Below, one piece after another: positions 1-7,292 of a stretch of DNA of 57,848 nucleotides. A program made the position numbers and the translations under genes. Position 1 is the stretch's first letter; each line of letters begins with the position of its first letter. Source of the DNA: Candidatus Minthosoma equi (GTDB lineage: Bacteria; Bacteroidota; Bacteroidia; Bacteroidales; Bacteroidaceae); NCBI GenBank assembly GCA_018064885.1, contig JAGHUI010000020.1, forward strand, positions 1-57,848, written 5' to 3'. Below the pieces are notes generated by a model, which made no database searches, was not told the DNA's origin, and was given only the letters and a program-made list of their open reading frames with translations.

Positions 1-32
1 TAAACTTGCCTGTAAAGATCAACTTTGTCCAT
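1..32 (-). CDS. 5' end of an unidentified gene leaving the window
   Basis: An ATG at 32-30 on the minus strand opens a frame (MDKVDLYRQV, 10 codons) that runs off the left edge without a stop. A good Bacteroidetes-type promoter lies just upstream, which is the main reason to believe this is a gene start. Ten residues are too few to assign a family. Confidence 0.5.
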   Translation of the reverse strand, partial: MDKVDLYRQV

Positions 33-46
33 ATTCTTTTTGGATG

Positions 47-78
47 CAAAATTAATACCTTTACAGGCAGGTTACAAT
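47..78 (-). promoter_or_regulatory. Promoter of the left-edge gene
   Basis: On the minus strand TAATTTTG (54-47) matches the Bacteroidetes -7 element TAnnTTTG. ATTG at 78-75 stands 20 bp upstream as a -33 element. The ATG follows 15 bp after the -7 box, so the leader is very short. Confidence 0.6.
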
Positions 79-157
79 ATGCTATCGCGGATGGTTATAC
101 CCAGATTGGTTGAGGGGGCTTTTCTATTTTAGTTTGTTTAGATTCCTAAAGCACTCC

Positions 158-559
158 TTAGAATGGCAGGTCACTTGTATCGTCGCCTGCAGCCTCAAAA
201 GCATTTGTTGCAGGTGCTGCAGGTTCCTGTGCAGGAGGGAATGGTGCTGGATCTGCTGGAGGTGGTGCCATTGGAGCAGCCTGTGCAGCAGGAGCAACAG
301 CCCATGCGCGGATATCGTTGTACCAGCGGCCCTGATACTCGCGTGCATTCACATCAAACGAAACTGTAAGTTCCTGACCAACCTGAATGTTCATCTGCTT
401 AATTTTTTCTTCGCCAAATACGTTGAAGCACATACGTTTTGGATACTGTCCCACAGTCTCCTCAATCACATAATCCTGAGTCATCCAAGGATTGCCTGTT
501 GATTTTGCCTGACCAGAACGAGCTGGGAGCACTTGAATAATTCTTCCTGTAAATTCCAT
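158..559 (-). CDS. DUF3127 OB-fold-like protein with SSB-like C-terminal tip
   Basis: 133 residues. Residues 1-90 match the DUF3127 pattern (MEFTGRIIQVLP at the start, NPWMTQDYVIEE, FNVFGEEKI, GRWYNDIRAW), a small Bacteroidetes family with an OB-fold look, probably binding nucleic acid or a partner protein. Residues 91-120 are a Pro/Ala-rich linker. The protein ends in an acidic tip, GDDTSDLPF, which resembles the DDIPF-type tail that single-stranded DNA-binding proteins use to recruit replication and repair enzymes. It is divergent from dnaN, with interleaved promoters. The family call is firm; an SSB-like role is my inference from the tail and the neighbour. It is not a canonical SSB, because the usual SSB core motifs are absent. 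Confidence 0.85.
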   Translation of the reverse strand: MEFTGRIIQVLPARSGQAKSTGNPWMTQDYVIEETVGQYPKRMCFNVFGEEKIKQMNIQVGQELTVSFDVNAREYQGRWYNDIRAWAVAPAAQAAPMAPPPADPAPFPPAQEPAAPATNAFEAAGDDTSDLPF

Positions 560-598
560 ATTTTAATGTTTAATTATTATCTTTTGTGAAATCTGCCA

Positions 599-629
599 CA
601 AAAGTACGCTTTTTTTTTGTACTGTCAAA
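599..629 (-). promoter_or_regulatory. Promoter of the DUF3127 gene
   Basis: Minus-strand TACTTTTG (606-599) and TTTG (629-626) are separated by exactly 19 bp, a perfect TTTG-N19-TAnnTTTG match. The -33 box lies inside the promoter of the divergent dnaN gene. Confidence 0.75.
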
Positions 630-646
630 ACTTCTCCATAACTTTG
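616..646 (+). promoter_or_regulatory. Promoter of dnaN
   Basis: TTTG at 616-619 and TAACTTTG at 639-646 are separated by 19 bp, the Bacteroidetes consensus. It overlaps the divergent promoter by 14 bp, so two polymerases could hardly occupy both at once. Confidence 0.75.
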
Positions 647-670
647 TGTGCAAATAAATAAATGTGTACA

Positions 671-1795
671 ATGAGATTTAACGTTTCCAGCACTACATTC
701 TGCAACCGTTTGCAGACAATAAGCCGAGTACAAAGCTCAAAAAATGCTTTGGCAATCCTCGACTGTATTCTTTTTGACCTCTCAGGAGGCAAGCTCACCA
801 TGATTGCTTCTGATAGCGAAACAACCATGACAACAGTTCTTGAAGTTACCGATGCAGAAGGAGAAGGCAAGTTCGCTATCGAATCTAAGCAGCTCATCAA
901 TTTCGTGAAGGAAATATCTGAGCAGCCAATCACTTTCTATATCGACCAGAACACTCATGCTATAGAGATAAATTATCAGAATGGCAAATATAACCTTGTT
1001 GGTCAGAATGGCTATGACTACCCAGTTCCAACAGGCATTGGCGGCAACACTCGCAGCATCTCTGTTGACTCTCAGGTGATGCTTGGCGGCATCAGCCGTT
1101 GTCTCTTTGCAACTGCCGACGATGAACTTCGTCCTCAGATGAATGGTGTGTATTTCGATATGACTCCAGAGAGTCTCACTTTCGTTGCCAGCGATGGACA
1201 TAAGCTTGTTCGCAATCGTGTGTTCTCTGTTCGCGCAGACGAGCCATCAGCATTCATTCTCCCAAAGAAGCCAGCACTCATTCTCAAGAACGTGCTCCCA
1301 AAGGCAGATGGCGATGCTGTAGTAAGCTTTGACGATCGCAATGCCAAGATTGAGCTTTCTGACTATGTTCTCAGCTGTCGTCTCATCGAGGGCCGCTATC
1401 CAAACTATAACTCTGTTATTCCAACAGACAACCCATTCCGCGTGACTGTTGACCGTCTCGCTTTCATCAGCGCACTTCGTCGTGTGGGAGTATCTGCAAG
1501 CCAAAGCACATCGCTCATCAAGCTTCATGTTGATACAAACACTCTTACTGTTTCTGCACAAGACATTGACTTCTCTACTTCTGCAGAAGAGCATATCATG
1601 TGTGAATATGATGGCACATCAATGAGCATAGGTTTCAACGGTCCATTCCTCATTGATGTTCTCAACAGCATGACAAGCAATGACGTCGTTCTTGAACTTG
1701 CCGATCCATCTCGTGCAGGCGTCATCACTCCAGCTGAGTCAAACGAAACAGAGGATATCATCATGCTTCTTATGCCAATGATGCTCAACGACTAA
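671..1795 (+). CDS. dnaN: DNA polymerase III beta subunit (sliding clamp)
   Basis: DnaN forms the dimeric ring that holds the replicative polymerase on DNA. The 374-residue length and three-domain layout fit the family. Recognisable stretches are the N-terminal RFNVSSTTF start, the middle GMNG-like NGVYFDMTPESLTFVASDGHKL, and the C-terminal LLMPMMLND ending that corresponds to the usual MPMR/MPM tail. I start at the ATG at 671 rather than the one at 662, because family members begin with M-[RK]-F and the extra MCT is not conserved. An adjacent exonuclease gene starts 3 bp after the stop, so the two are probably cotranscribed. The promoter at 616-646 gives a leader of about 20 bases. Confidence 0.97.
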   Translation: MRFNVSSTTFCNRLQTISRVQSSKNALAILDCILFDLSGGKLTMIASDSETTMTTVLEVTDAEGEGKFAIESKQLINFVKEISEQPITFYIDQNTHAIEINYQNGKYNLVGQNGYDYPVPTGIGGNTRSISVDSQVMLGGISRCLFATADDELRPQMNGVYFDMTPESLTFVASDGHKLVRNRVFSVRADEPSAFILPKKPALILKNVLPKADGDAVVSFDDRNAKIELSDYVLSCRLIEGRYPNYNSVIPTDNPFRVTVDRLAFISALRRVGVSASQSTSLIKLHVDTNTLTVSAQDIDFSTSAEEHIMCEYDGTSMSIGFNGPFLIDVLNSMTSNDVVLELADPSRAGVITPAESNETEDIIMLLMPMMLND

Positions 1796-1798
1796 GAA

Positions 1799-2569
1799 AT
1801 GAAACTGAACATACAGAATCCAATCATATTTTTCGACTTGGAAACTACAGGTATTGATGTAGCAAAGGACCGTATTGTGGAACTTTGCTACATCAAACTT
1901 TTTCCTAATGGCAATGAGGAATCCAAGTCCATGCGAATCAATCCAGGAATGCCAATACCAAAGCAAAGCTCTGATGTTCATGGCATTTACGATGAAGATG
2001 TTGTTGATTGTCCTCAGTTCAAGGACATTGCTGCAGAACTTTACAAAACCTTTGAAACCTGTGATCTTGCAGGCTTCAACTCAAACAAATTCGACATTCC
2101 TCTTCTTTGTGAAGAATTCCTTCGCTGCGGCTACGACTTTGATGTTTCCAAGCGCAAGTGCATAGATGTGCAGAACATCTACCATAAGCTTGAACGCCGC
2201 ACTCTCATAGCTGCCTACAAATACTACTGCGGCAAAGATCTGGAAAATGCTCATTCTGCCTTTGCCGACACTCGTGCCACTCTTGAGGTACTGGAAGCAC
2301 AACTCGACAAATATCCTGCTGACTTGCAGAACGATGTGAAATTCCTTGCAGAATACAGCATGATGAATAAGAATGTTGATTTTGCAGGTAGAATCATCAA
2401 AAACGACAACGATGTAGAGGTGTTTAACTTCGGCAAGCATAAAGGCAAGCCAGTTGTTGAGGTGCTTCGTCGCGAACCATCATTCTATTCATGGATGATG
2501 CAAGGCGACTTCCCTCAAAACACCAAGCAAGTTCTCACAAGATTATATCTCCAATCTAAGAATAAGTAA
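1799..2569 (+). CDS. DnaQ-like 3'-5' exonuclease (DEDDh)
   Basis: 256 residues. The DEDDh exonuclease motifs are visible: D13-L-E15 in FFDLETTG, FNSNKFD at 93-99 with D99, and H152...D157 in HSAFADTRAT. After residue 205 comes a short domain with FGKHKGKPV and FYSWMM, similar to the DUF3820-type module often fused to these nucleases. It is annotated in relatives as DNA polymerase III epsilon or a generic exonuclease. With dnaN only 3 bp upstream, a role in replication proofreading or repair is likely. Which polymerase it serves cannot be told from sequence alone. Confidence 0.92.
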   Translation: MKLNIQNPIIFFDLETTGIDVAKDRIVELCYIKLFPNGNEESKSMRINPGMPIPKQSSDVHGIYDEDVVDCPQFKDIAAELYKTFETCDLAGFNSNKFDIPLLCEEFLRCGYDFDVSKRKCIDVQNIYHKLERRTLIAAYKYYCGKDLENAHSAFADTRATLEVLEAQLDKYPADLQNDVKFLAEYSMMNKNVDFAGRIIKNDNDVEVFNFGKHKGKPVVEVLRREPSFYSWMMQGDFPQNTKQVLTRLYLQSKNK

Positions 2570-2576
2570 AAAAAAG

Positions 2577-2599
2577 ACCCTCTCCCCGATGCGGAGAGA
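2577..2599. repeat. Small C/G-rich hairpin (REP-like fragment)
   Basis: CTCTCC (2580-2585) pairs with GGAGAG (2593-2598) over a 7-nt loop, in the exonuclease-coaBC gap. The A-run that precedes it makes it a terminator only for the minus strand, where no gene needs one. It resembles the CCCCT/AGGGG motifs at 16436-16590 and 57266-57298. Confidence 0.4.
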
Positions 2600-2621
2600 A
2601 GTTAAAAGTTAAACACATAAG

Positions 2622-3848
2622 ATGCTAACTGGTAAGAAAATAGTACTTGGCATTACAGGCAGCATCGCTGCCTACAAGTCATGCCTGATTATCCGACAGC
2701 TCATCAAGAAAGGCGCTGAGGTTCAAGTCGTCATCACTCCTGCTGGCAAGGAGTTCATCACTCCCATCACACTTTCTGCGCTCACTCACAAGCCTGTTAT
2801 AAGCGAGTTCTTCTCACAGCGCGATGGTACATGGAACAGCCATGTTGACCTCGGACTTTGGGCAGATGCCATGCTTATTGCTCCTGCCACTGCATCAACC
2901 ATCGGGAAGATGGCAAATGGCATAGCCGACAATATGCTCATAACCACCTATCTGTCAATGAAAGCACCAGTTTTCATTGCTCCTGCTATGGATCTTGACA
3001 TGTATGCTCATACTTCCACACAAAACAACCTTCGCACACTTCAATCATATGGCAATCATATCATTGAACCAGGAACAGGTTTCCTTGCCTCAAAGCTCGA
3101 AGGAAAGGGTAGAATGGAAGAGCCAGAGAACATTGTTCAGCAATTGGAGGCGTTTTTTAACAAAAACGATAACGAAAAAGAAAACAGTCTCGAAGGCAAG
3201 AAAGTGCTCATCACCGCAGGTCCTACATACGAGAAGATTGATCCTGTACGCTTCATCGGAAATTACAGCTCTGGCAAGATGGGATTTGCGCTGGCAGAGG
3301 AATGTGCTCAGCGAGGAGCGCAAGTGGAACTTGTTTGCGGTCCTGTGTCAACATCAATGAAGACACAACATCCTAATATTCATAGAATTGACATTGAAAG
3401 TGCACGGCAGATGTACGAAGCCTGCATGTCCTCATTCCCAACAGCAGATTCCGCTATTCTATGTGCAGCCGTTGCCGACTTTGCGCCAGAAGCTGTTGCT
3501 GACCAGAAGATAAAGCGCACAGGCGATGATATGGTTATTCGCCTCAAGCCAAATCCAGACATTGCTGCATCGCTTGGAAAGATAAAAACATCTTCTCAGG
3601 CACTTGTAGGTTTTGCTCTTGAAACAAACGATGAAGAGACAAATGCACAAGGAAAGCTTCAAAGAAAGAACTTTGATTTTATTGTGTTGAACAGTCTTCG
3701 CGATCAGGGCGCAGGCTTCCGTACCGACACCAACAAGATAACAATCATCACTCCAGATTCAAAGAAAGAATATGATCTCAAACCTAAAACAGAGGTGGCT
3801 CGCGATATCGTTGATGTGCTTGAGTCTGTTATGCAGTCCAAGTCTTGA
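2622..3848 (+). CDS. coaBC: Bifunctional phosphopantothenoylcysteine decarboxylase/synthetase
   Basis: CoaBC makes 4'-phosphopantetheine in two steps of coenzyme A synthesis: ligation of cysteine to phosphopantothenate (CoaB, CTP-dependent) and decarboxylation (CoaC, FMN-dependent). The 408 residues show the CoaC flavoprotein domain at about 1-185 (GITGSIAAYKS; H74 in SHVDLG; PAMDLDMY at 121-128) and the CoaB domain at about 190-400 (VLITAGPTYEKIDPVRFI, NYSSGKMG, AAVADF). In E. coli the PAM motif carries Asn and a flap carries Cys; here they read Asp and LASKLEGKGRM without Cys, which I believe is usual for this phylum. The 3' end overlaps porD by 77 bp. Confidence 0.95.
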   Translation: MLTGKKIVLGITGSIAAYKSCLIIRQLIKKGAEVQVVITPAGKEFITPITLSALTHKPVISEFFSQRDGTWNSHVDLGLWADAMLIAPATASTIGKMANGIADNMLITTYLSMKAPVFIAPAMDLDMYAHTSTQNNLRTLQSYGNHIIEPGTGFLASKLEGKGRMEEPENIVQQLEAFFNKNDNEKENSLEGKKVLITAGPTYEKIDPVRFIGNYSSGKMGFALAEECAQRGAQVELVCGPVSTSMKTQHPNIHRIDIESARQMYEACMSSFPTADSAILCAAVADFAPEAVADQKIKRTGDDMVIRLKPNPDIAASLGKIKTSSQALVGFALETNDEETNAQGKLQRKNFDFIVLNSLRDQGAGFRTDTNKITIITPDSKKEYDLKPKTEVARDIVDVLESVMQSKS

Positions 3849-4698
3849 TGCCCAGGAACTTAACTGTACGGTGAAGATTATTCACAGTCAGATTCAGGGT
3901 ACCAATAAGAGTGTCTTTGAAACTCTCGAAACTGCCATCAAGGAGTTCATGAACAATCGTGCATGGACAGATTTGCAGTTCCAGAAAGTTGAAAAGATTG
4001 ACTGCACTTTGAGCATCACCATCAAGAAATACAATGAAGCGGAAAATTCCTTCTCTGGCGAGATGATTGTGCAGCTCTCACGCCCCGTTTACAATTCTGG
4101 CTACAGCAGTACCGTTTTCTCCACGAAGGATGAGAATTTCAATTTCACTTACAAGGAATACGACAACCTTGAGTTCAACGAGAACAATCTTGACAACGAG
4201 CTCACAGCCATGCTCGCTTACTATGCCTATCTTTTTATCGGCTTAGATCTTGACACATTCTCACCTCTTGGCGGCACAGAGGTGCTTCATCAGGTTGAGA
4301 ACATTGCAAATAGTGCATCCACTTCATTTGGAGGATCTGGTTGGAGAGCTTTTAGCGATGAAAAGAATCGCCATGCCATCATCAACGACTACATGGATGG
4401 CTCTATGGAAGGTTACCGCCAGCTCCAGTACAAGTACCATCGTCAGGGACTCGACGAAATGGCGAACAATGCCGACCGAGGACGCACCGCTATCACCGAA
4501 GCCATTGAAGCCCTCAAGGAAGCTCATAGCAACAAACCTCTCTCCCAGCTCCCCATCATCTTCACAGACTTCAAGCGTGACGAGCTTGTAAACATCTATT
4601 CTGGCCATGGCACCGAGAAGGAAAAGCAAACCGTCTATGACATCCTAAATAATCTAAATGCCAGTCAGACAATATATTGGGATAAGATGAAAAAATAG
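3772..4698 (+). CDS. porD: PorD/DUF4835 family protein (type IX secretion component)
   Basis: 308 residues with an N-terminal signal peptide (basic start, then ISLMCLSLLCSPSLDA before QE). The mature part begins ELNCTVKIIHSQIQ, the hallmark start of DUF4835, a Bacteroidetes family known as PorD and linked to type IX secretion. The start at 3772 lies inside coaBC in another frame, so the signal peptide is encoded by DNA that also encodes the CoaBC C-terminus. A later ATG (3814) would give a shorter hydrophobic stretch and is less good. The last codons (ASQTIYWDKMKK) lie in the first of four repeats. In relatives I recall recN following this gene; here the cassettes follow instead. Confidence 0.85.
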   Translation: MISNLKQRWLAISLMCLSLLCSPSLDAQELNCTVKIIHSQIQGTNKSVFETLETAIKEFMNNRAWTDLQFQKVEKIDCTLSITIKKYNEAENSFSGEMIVQLSRPVYNSGYSSTVFSTKDENFNFTYKEYDNLEFNENNLDNELTAMLAYYAYLFIGLDLDTFSPLGGTEVLHQVENIANSASTSFGGSGWRAFSDEKNRHAIINDYMDGSMEGYRQLQYKYHRQGLDEMANNADRGRTAITEAIEALKEAHSNKPLSQLPIIFTDFKRDELVNIYSGHGTEKEKQTVYDILNNLNASQTIYWDKMKK

Positions 4699-4704
4699 AA
4701 AAAC
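4646..4704 (+). repeat. porD-tail direct repeat, copy 1 (in porD)
   Basis: The last 53 bp of porD plus 6 bp after the stop. It holds the core CAGACAATATATTGGGA at 4666-4682, including the perfect 10-bp palindrome CAATATATTG at 4670-4679. Positions 4646-4690 are identical to 6998-7042 (45 bp). Positions 4664-4704 match 7924-7964 with one mismatch. Confidence 0.9.
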
Positions 4705-4790
4705 GATTTGGGGTGGAGAAAAGTAGGACGCAAAAAAATCAATATTTTTTGTAACTGCTTAAAAAGAAAGTAAATAAACCAAGGAAGTAT

Positions 4791-5822
4791 ATGGACAATG
4801 CAATAGAAAAGAGCACTGCCGCTCAGTATGACAAACTGATATGCGATATCGGACAACTCATTACCTCTGCTCGTGATAAGGTAGCAGTAGAAGTGAACAC
4901 GACGTTGCTCGATACATACTGGGAGATAGGACGATACATTGTCGAGTTTGAGCAGAATGGCAATGCAAGGGCTGAATACGGAACGGGACTTTTGAAGCAA
5001 CTCGCTCATGACCTGACACTTTCGTATGGCGCAGGGTTCAACCACTTCAATCTGGTGTATATGAGGAAATTATACCAGACGTTTGAGAAAAGTAGGACGC
5101 TGTCCTACAAATTGTCGTGGAGTCATTATACTGAAATACTGAAGATAGACGACGAGCTTGAACGTAACTTCTATATACGCCAATGCGAGTTGGAAAGATG
5201 GAATGTAAGAGAACTGAAGCGTCAGATGCGAAGCATGCTCTTCCACAGAATTGCATTGAGCAAGGATAAGGAAGGAGTGCTGGAACTGGCAAAGGAAGGA
5301 CAGCATGTGCAGGAACCTCGCGACTTGCTGAAAGAACCCTTTGTGTGGGAGTTCGTGGATCTGCCCACACCTGAGCGTATGATGGAACTTGATCTCGAAC
5401 ATGAGCTGGTGCATAAATTTGCCGACTTCATGCTGGAGATGGGACGAGGATTCTGTCTGATGAAGGAGCAGTATTCCATTCCAATCAATGGCGACACGTA
5501 TCACTGCGACCTTGTGTTTTATCACGCTATACTGAAATGCTATGTACTCATAGACTTGAAGCGAGGTGAAATAAGGCATGAGGACATCGGACAGATGAAC
5601 TTCTATCTGAACTATTTCAGGCATGAAGTATGCCAGTCGGATGACAATCCACCTGTTGGTATTGTGCTTGGAGCAAGAAAAGACGACCTGGTAATGCAAT
5701 ATGCCATGGAAGGAATCTCTAACCAACTCTTTGCAGGTAAATACCAACTATTCCTGCCTAAACGAGAGGAATTGCAGAAGCATCTAGACATGCTGCTTGA
5801 AGAAGCAGAACGAAATATTTAG
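4791..5822 (+). CDS. YhcG/DUF1016-type PDDEXK nuclease (cassette 1)
   Basis: 343 residues. The N-terminal DUF1016 region (about 1-160) has the family signatures WEIGRYIVEFEQ, YGTGLLKQLA and LSWSHYTEIL. The C-terminal PDDEXK domain (about 190-330) has D240 in CDLVFYH and the IDLK motif with D255 and K257 (family members often have ELK), followed by GQMNFYLNYF. Proteins of this family occur on mobile elements and beside restriction or toxin-antitoxin genes; the exact substrate is unknown. The gene lies alone between porD-tail copies 1 and 2. A 16-bp piece of its own coding sequence (5086-5101) also occurs at 4716-4731 in front of the gene. Confidence 0.88.
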   Translation: MDNAIEKSTAAQYDKLICDIGQLITSARDKVAVEVNTTLLDTYWEIGRYIVEFEQNGNARAEYGTGLLKQLAHDLTLSYGAGFNHFNLVYMRKLYQTFEKSRTLSYKLSWSHYTEILKIDDELERNFYIRQCELERWNVRELKRQMRSMLFHRIALSKDKEGVLELAKEGQHVQEPRDLLKEPFVWEFVDLPTPERMMELDLEHELVHKFADFMLEMGRGFCLMKEQYSIPINGDTYHCDLVFYHAILKCYVLIDLKRGEIRHEDIGQMNFYLNYFRHEVCQSDDNPPVGIVLGARKDDLVMQYAMEGISNQLFAGKYQLFLPKREELQKHLDMLLEEAERNI

Positions 5823-5877
5823 CACCAGCAATGGCGCTAATTTGCATTATCATAGATAACTCATATTCCTGTATGGC

Positions 5878-5913
5878 CAGACAATATATTGGGACAAGAT
5901 GAAAAAATAGAAA
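5878..5913 (+). repeat. porD-tail direct repeat, copy 2
   Basis: 36 bp, differing from copy 1 at one base (GAT to GAC, synonymous in the porD frame). It keeps the CAATATATTG palindrome at 5882-5891 and the ATGAAAAAATAG ending. It lies 56 bp after the nuclease stop and 15 bp before the next promoter. Confidence 0.88.
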
Positions 5914-5928
5914 TAGTTTCATGTTTAT

Positions 5929-5959
5929 TTTGCTGTTAAACAAAAGATGTGTACCTTTG
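5929..5959 (+). promoter_or_regulatory. Promoter of the AbiE-like cassette
   Basis: TTTG (5929-5932), 19 bp, then TACCTTTG (5952-5959): a perfect Bacteroidetes promoter. It gives cassette 2 its own transcription, independent of porD. Confidence 0.75.
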
Positions 5960-6033
5960 CAGGCAAAGGTGTATGCTATGTCTGACAATAGAGAACTTAA
6001 GCAGTCAGCATAAGGAAGTTCTAAATAGTATTT

Positions 6034-6363
6034 ATGATGCAACTTGCGATCCAAGATTTACAGAAAAAACTGAAAGCAGAGAATTGTTTTTGGTCTTATT
6101 CAGAGGACTCTGTCAAGGATATTCCAGACGATATTTTGATAGAGAAAACGCTTGTGTATCTTGACTTGCCTGAGATTGATACTTTATTTCAGATTTTTCC
6201 ATACAAACAAATCAAAAAAGTTTGGTTAGAGCAGATGGTTCCGCAAGGTGAATATCTCTTCACCCTAAATCGTTTCTTGGCATGGTATTACTTTCACATA
6301 AAACGTCCTGACCAATACCTGAAAGCCATGACAACCCGTCACCTAAACAAAATGTTCTCATGA
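6034..6363 (+). CDS. Putative antitoxin-position protein of an AbiE-like pair (cassette 2)
   Basis: 109 residues, starting at one of two adjacent ATGs (6034 or 6037). It has CFWSYS near the N-terminus, then LDLPEIDTLFQIFP, KKVWLEQMVP and LNRFLAWYYFHIKRPDQYL. This pattern recalls the small proteins, some annotated DUF6922, found directly upstream of AbiEii nucleotidyltransferases in Bacteroidetes. It is not a canonical AbiEi winged-helix antitoxin. The stop overlaps the next start (ATGA), so translation is probably coupled. An antitoxin or regulatory role is inferred from position only. Confidence 0.65.
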   Translation: MMQLAIQDLQKKLKAENCFWSYSEDSVKDIPDDILIEKTLVYLDLPEIDTLFQIFPYKQIKKVWLEQMVPQGEYLFTLNRFLAWYYFHIKRPDQYLKAMTTRHLNKMFS

Positions 6364-7004
6364 TCTCTCTCGCCCCACATACGTCTCTCATATTCGAAAA
6401 AGCCACACAATTGGAGTGCATAAAGCCTTATTTTTTGGTAGGTGGAACAGCCCTTTCACTTCAACTTGGCACGCGGCAAAGCGAAGATCTTGATTTCATG
6501 CGTTGGCGCACAAACAAACAAGAAAAGATGGAAGTCGCATGGAAGTCAATACAAGACGAATTGTCCTCAATTGGTGAGGTTCAGTCGATGAACCTCATGG
6601 ACATTGACCATGTTGAATATGTTGTGTCGGGCGTAAAGTTTTCGTTTTACGCCTGCAACCGATACTCCCCAATAGAAACTCCTATTGTTCATTCAAACAA
6701 TCTTCGCTTGGCAGATATACCCGCTATAGGAGCTATGAAAATGGAAGTAATGCTGCGTAGAAGCAACTTCAGAGACTACTACGACATCTATTCAATCGTA
6801 AAGAGCGGAGTGAATGTGGACGAACTGGTAAAAAAGGCTGGCGAATACAGTCAGCATCAGTTGAAAACTAAGAACATTCTTGCAATGCTTACCAATGGCA
6901 AACGTTTTCAGCGTGACGCATTCTTCGACCAAATGCAGCCAAAGTATGATGTCACAGCAGCAGACATTGAGGTTTATCTAAAATCTATGCTACAGATTAA
7001 ATAA
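6360..7004 (+). CDS. AbiEii/AbiGii-type nucleotidyltransferase (cassette 2)
   Basis: 214 residues. The nucleotidyltransferase signature is clear: FLVGGTALSLQLGTRQSEDLDF at about 25-46, with G28-G29 and the metal-binding pair D43 and D45. Later motifs fit the family (IGAMKMEVMLRRSNFRDYYDIYSIV). Members act as toxins of type IV toxin-antitoxin and abortive-infection systems, transferring nucleotides to a target. The N-terminus overlaps the small partner gene by 4 bp. The stop codon (7002-7004) lies inside porD-tail copy 3, so the last residues of this protein are encoded by the repeat. Confidence 0.87.
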   Translation: MISLAPHTSLIFEKATQLECIKPYFLVGGTALSLQLGTRQSEDLDFMRWRTNKQEKMEVAWKSIQDELSSIGEVQSMNLMDIDHVEYVVSGVKFSFYACNRYSPIETPIVHSNNLRLADIPAIGAMKMEVMLRRSNFRDYYDIYSIVKSGVNVDELVKKAGEYSQHQLKTKNILAMLTNGKRFQRDAFFDQMQPKYDVTAADIEVYLKSMLQIK

Positions 7005-7050
7005 TCTAAATGCCAGTCAGACAATATATTGGGATAAGATGAAGAAATAA
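6998..7050 (+). repeat. porD-tail direct repeat, copy 3
   Basis: 53 bp; the first 45 bp are identical to porD 4646-4690. Two changes follow, AAA to AAG (Lys) and TAG to TAA (stop), both silent in the porD frame. The palindrome CAATATATTG is at 7022-7031. Confidence 0.9.
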
Positions 7051-7071
7051 TTGTTGCAAACAACTAAATTA

Positions 7072-7289
7072 TTATCTATTAATCAATTTAAGCATTTCAT
7101 TTAGCAAATCTTCTGTTTGAGACATGTTTAGGAGAACTTCATCTTTGTCCGCATTAAATTTTTCGTCATAGTCTCCAGACATTCTCAATTCAAATAATCT
7201 ATGAACTAATTTGCCGTATTCACGTGATAGCAAACCAGTCTTTAATGAAATCTATACTTTATTAAATCATTTCGCGTCTGTTCATCCAT
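7072..7289 (-). pseudogene. HEPN-domain toxin remnant (cassette 3)
   Basis: Four bases after the MNT stop, an ATG begins MDEQTRNDLIKYR, a typical HEPN start. The frame then shifts and stops. A second frame resumes with LLSREYGKLVHRLF and FELRMSGDYDEKF and ends KLINR at 7074-7072. A normal HEPN protein has roughly 60-70 more residues between these two parts, including most of the helical core. The gene therefore looks internally deleted and out of frame. Order and spacing after the MNT gene are those of MNT-HEPN toxin-antitoxin pairs. Confidence 0.7.
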
Positions 7290-7292
7290 GTA

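Noticed and set aside
158-559. Canonical single-stranded DNA-binding protein Ssb
   Set aside because: The core matches DUF3127 and not the Ssb OB-fold signature; only the acidic tip is Ssb-like.
5949-6164. 71-codon frame upstream of the AbiE-like pair
   Set aside because: It starts inside the promoter and overlaps the better-supported 109-residue gene in another frame.
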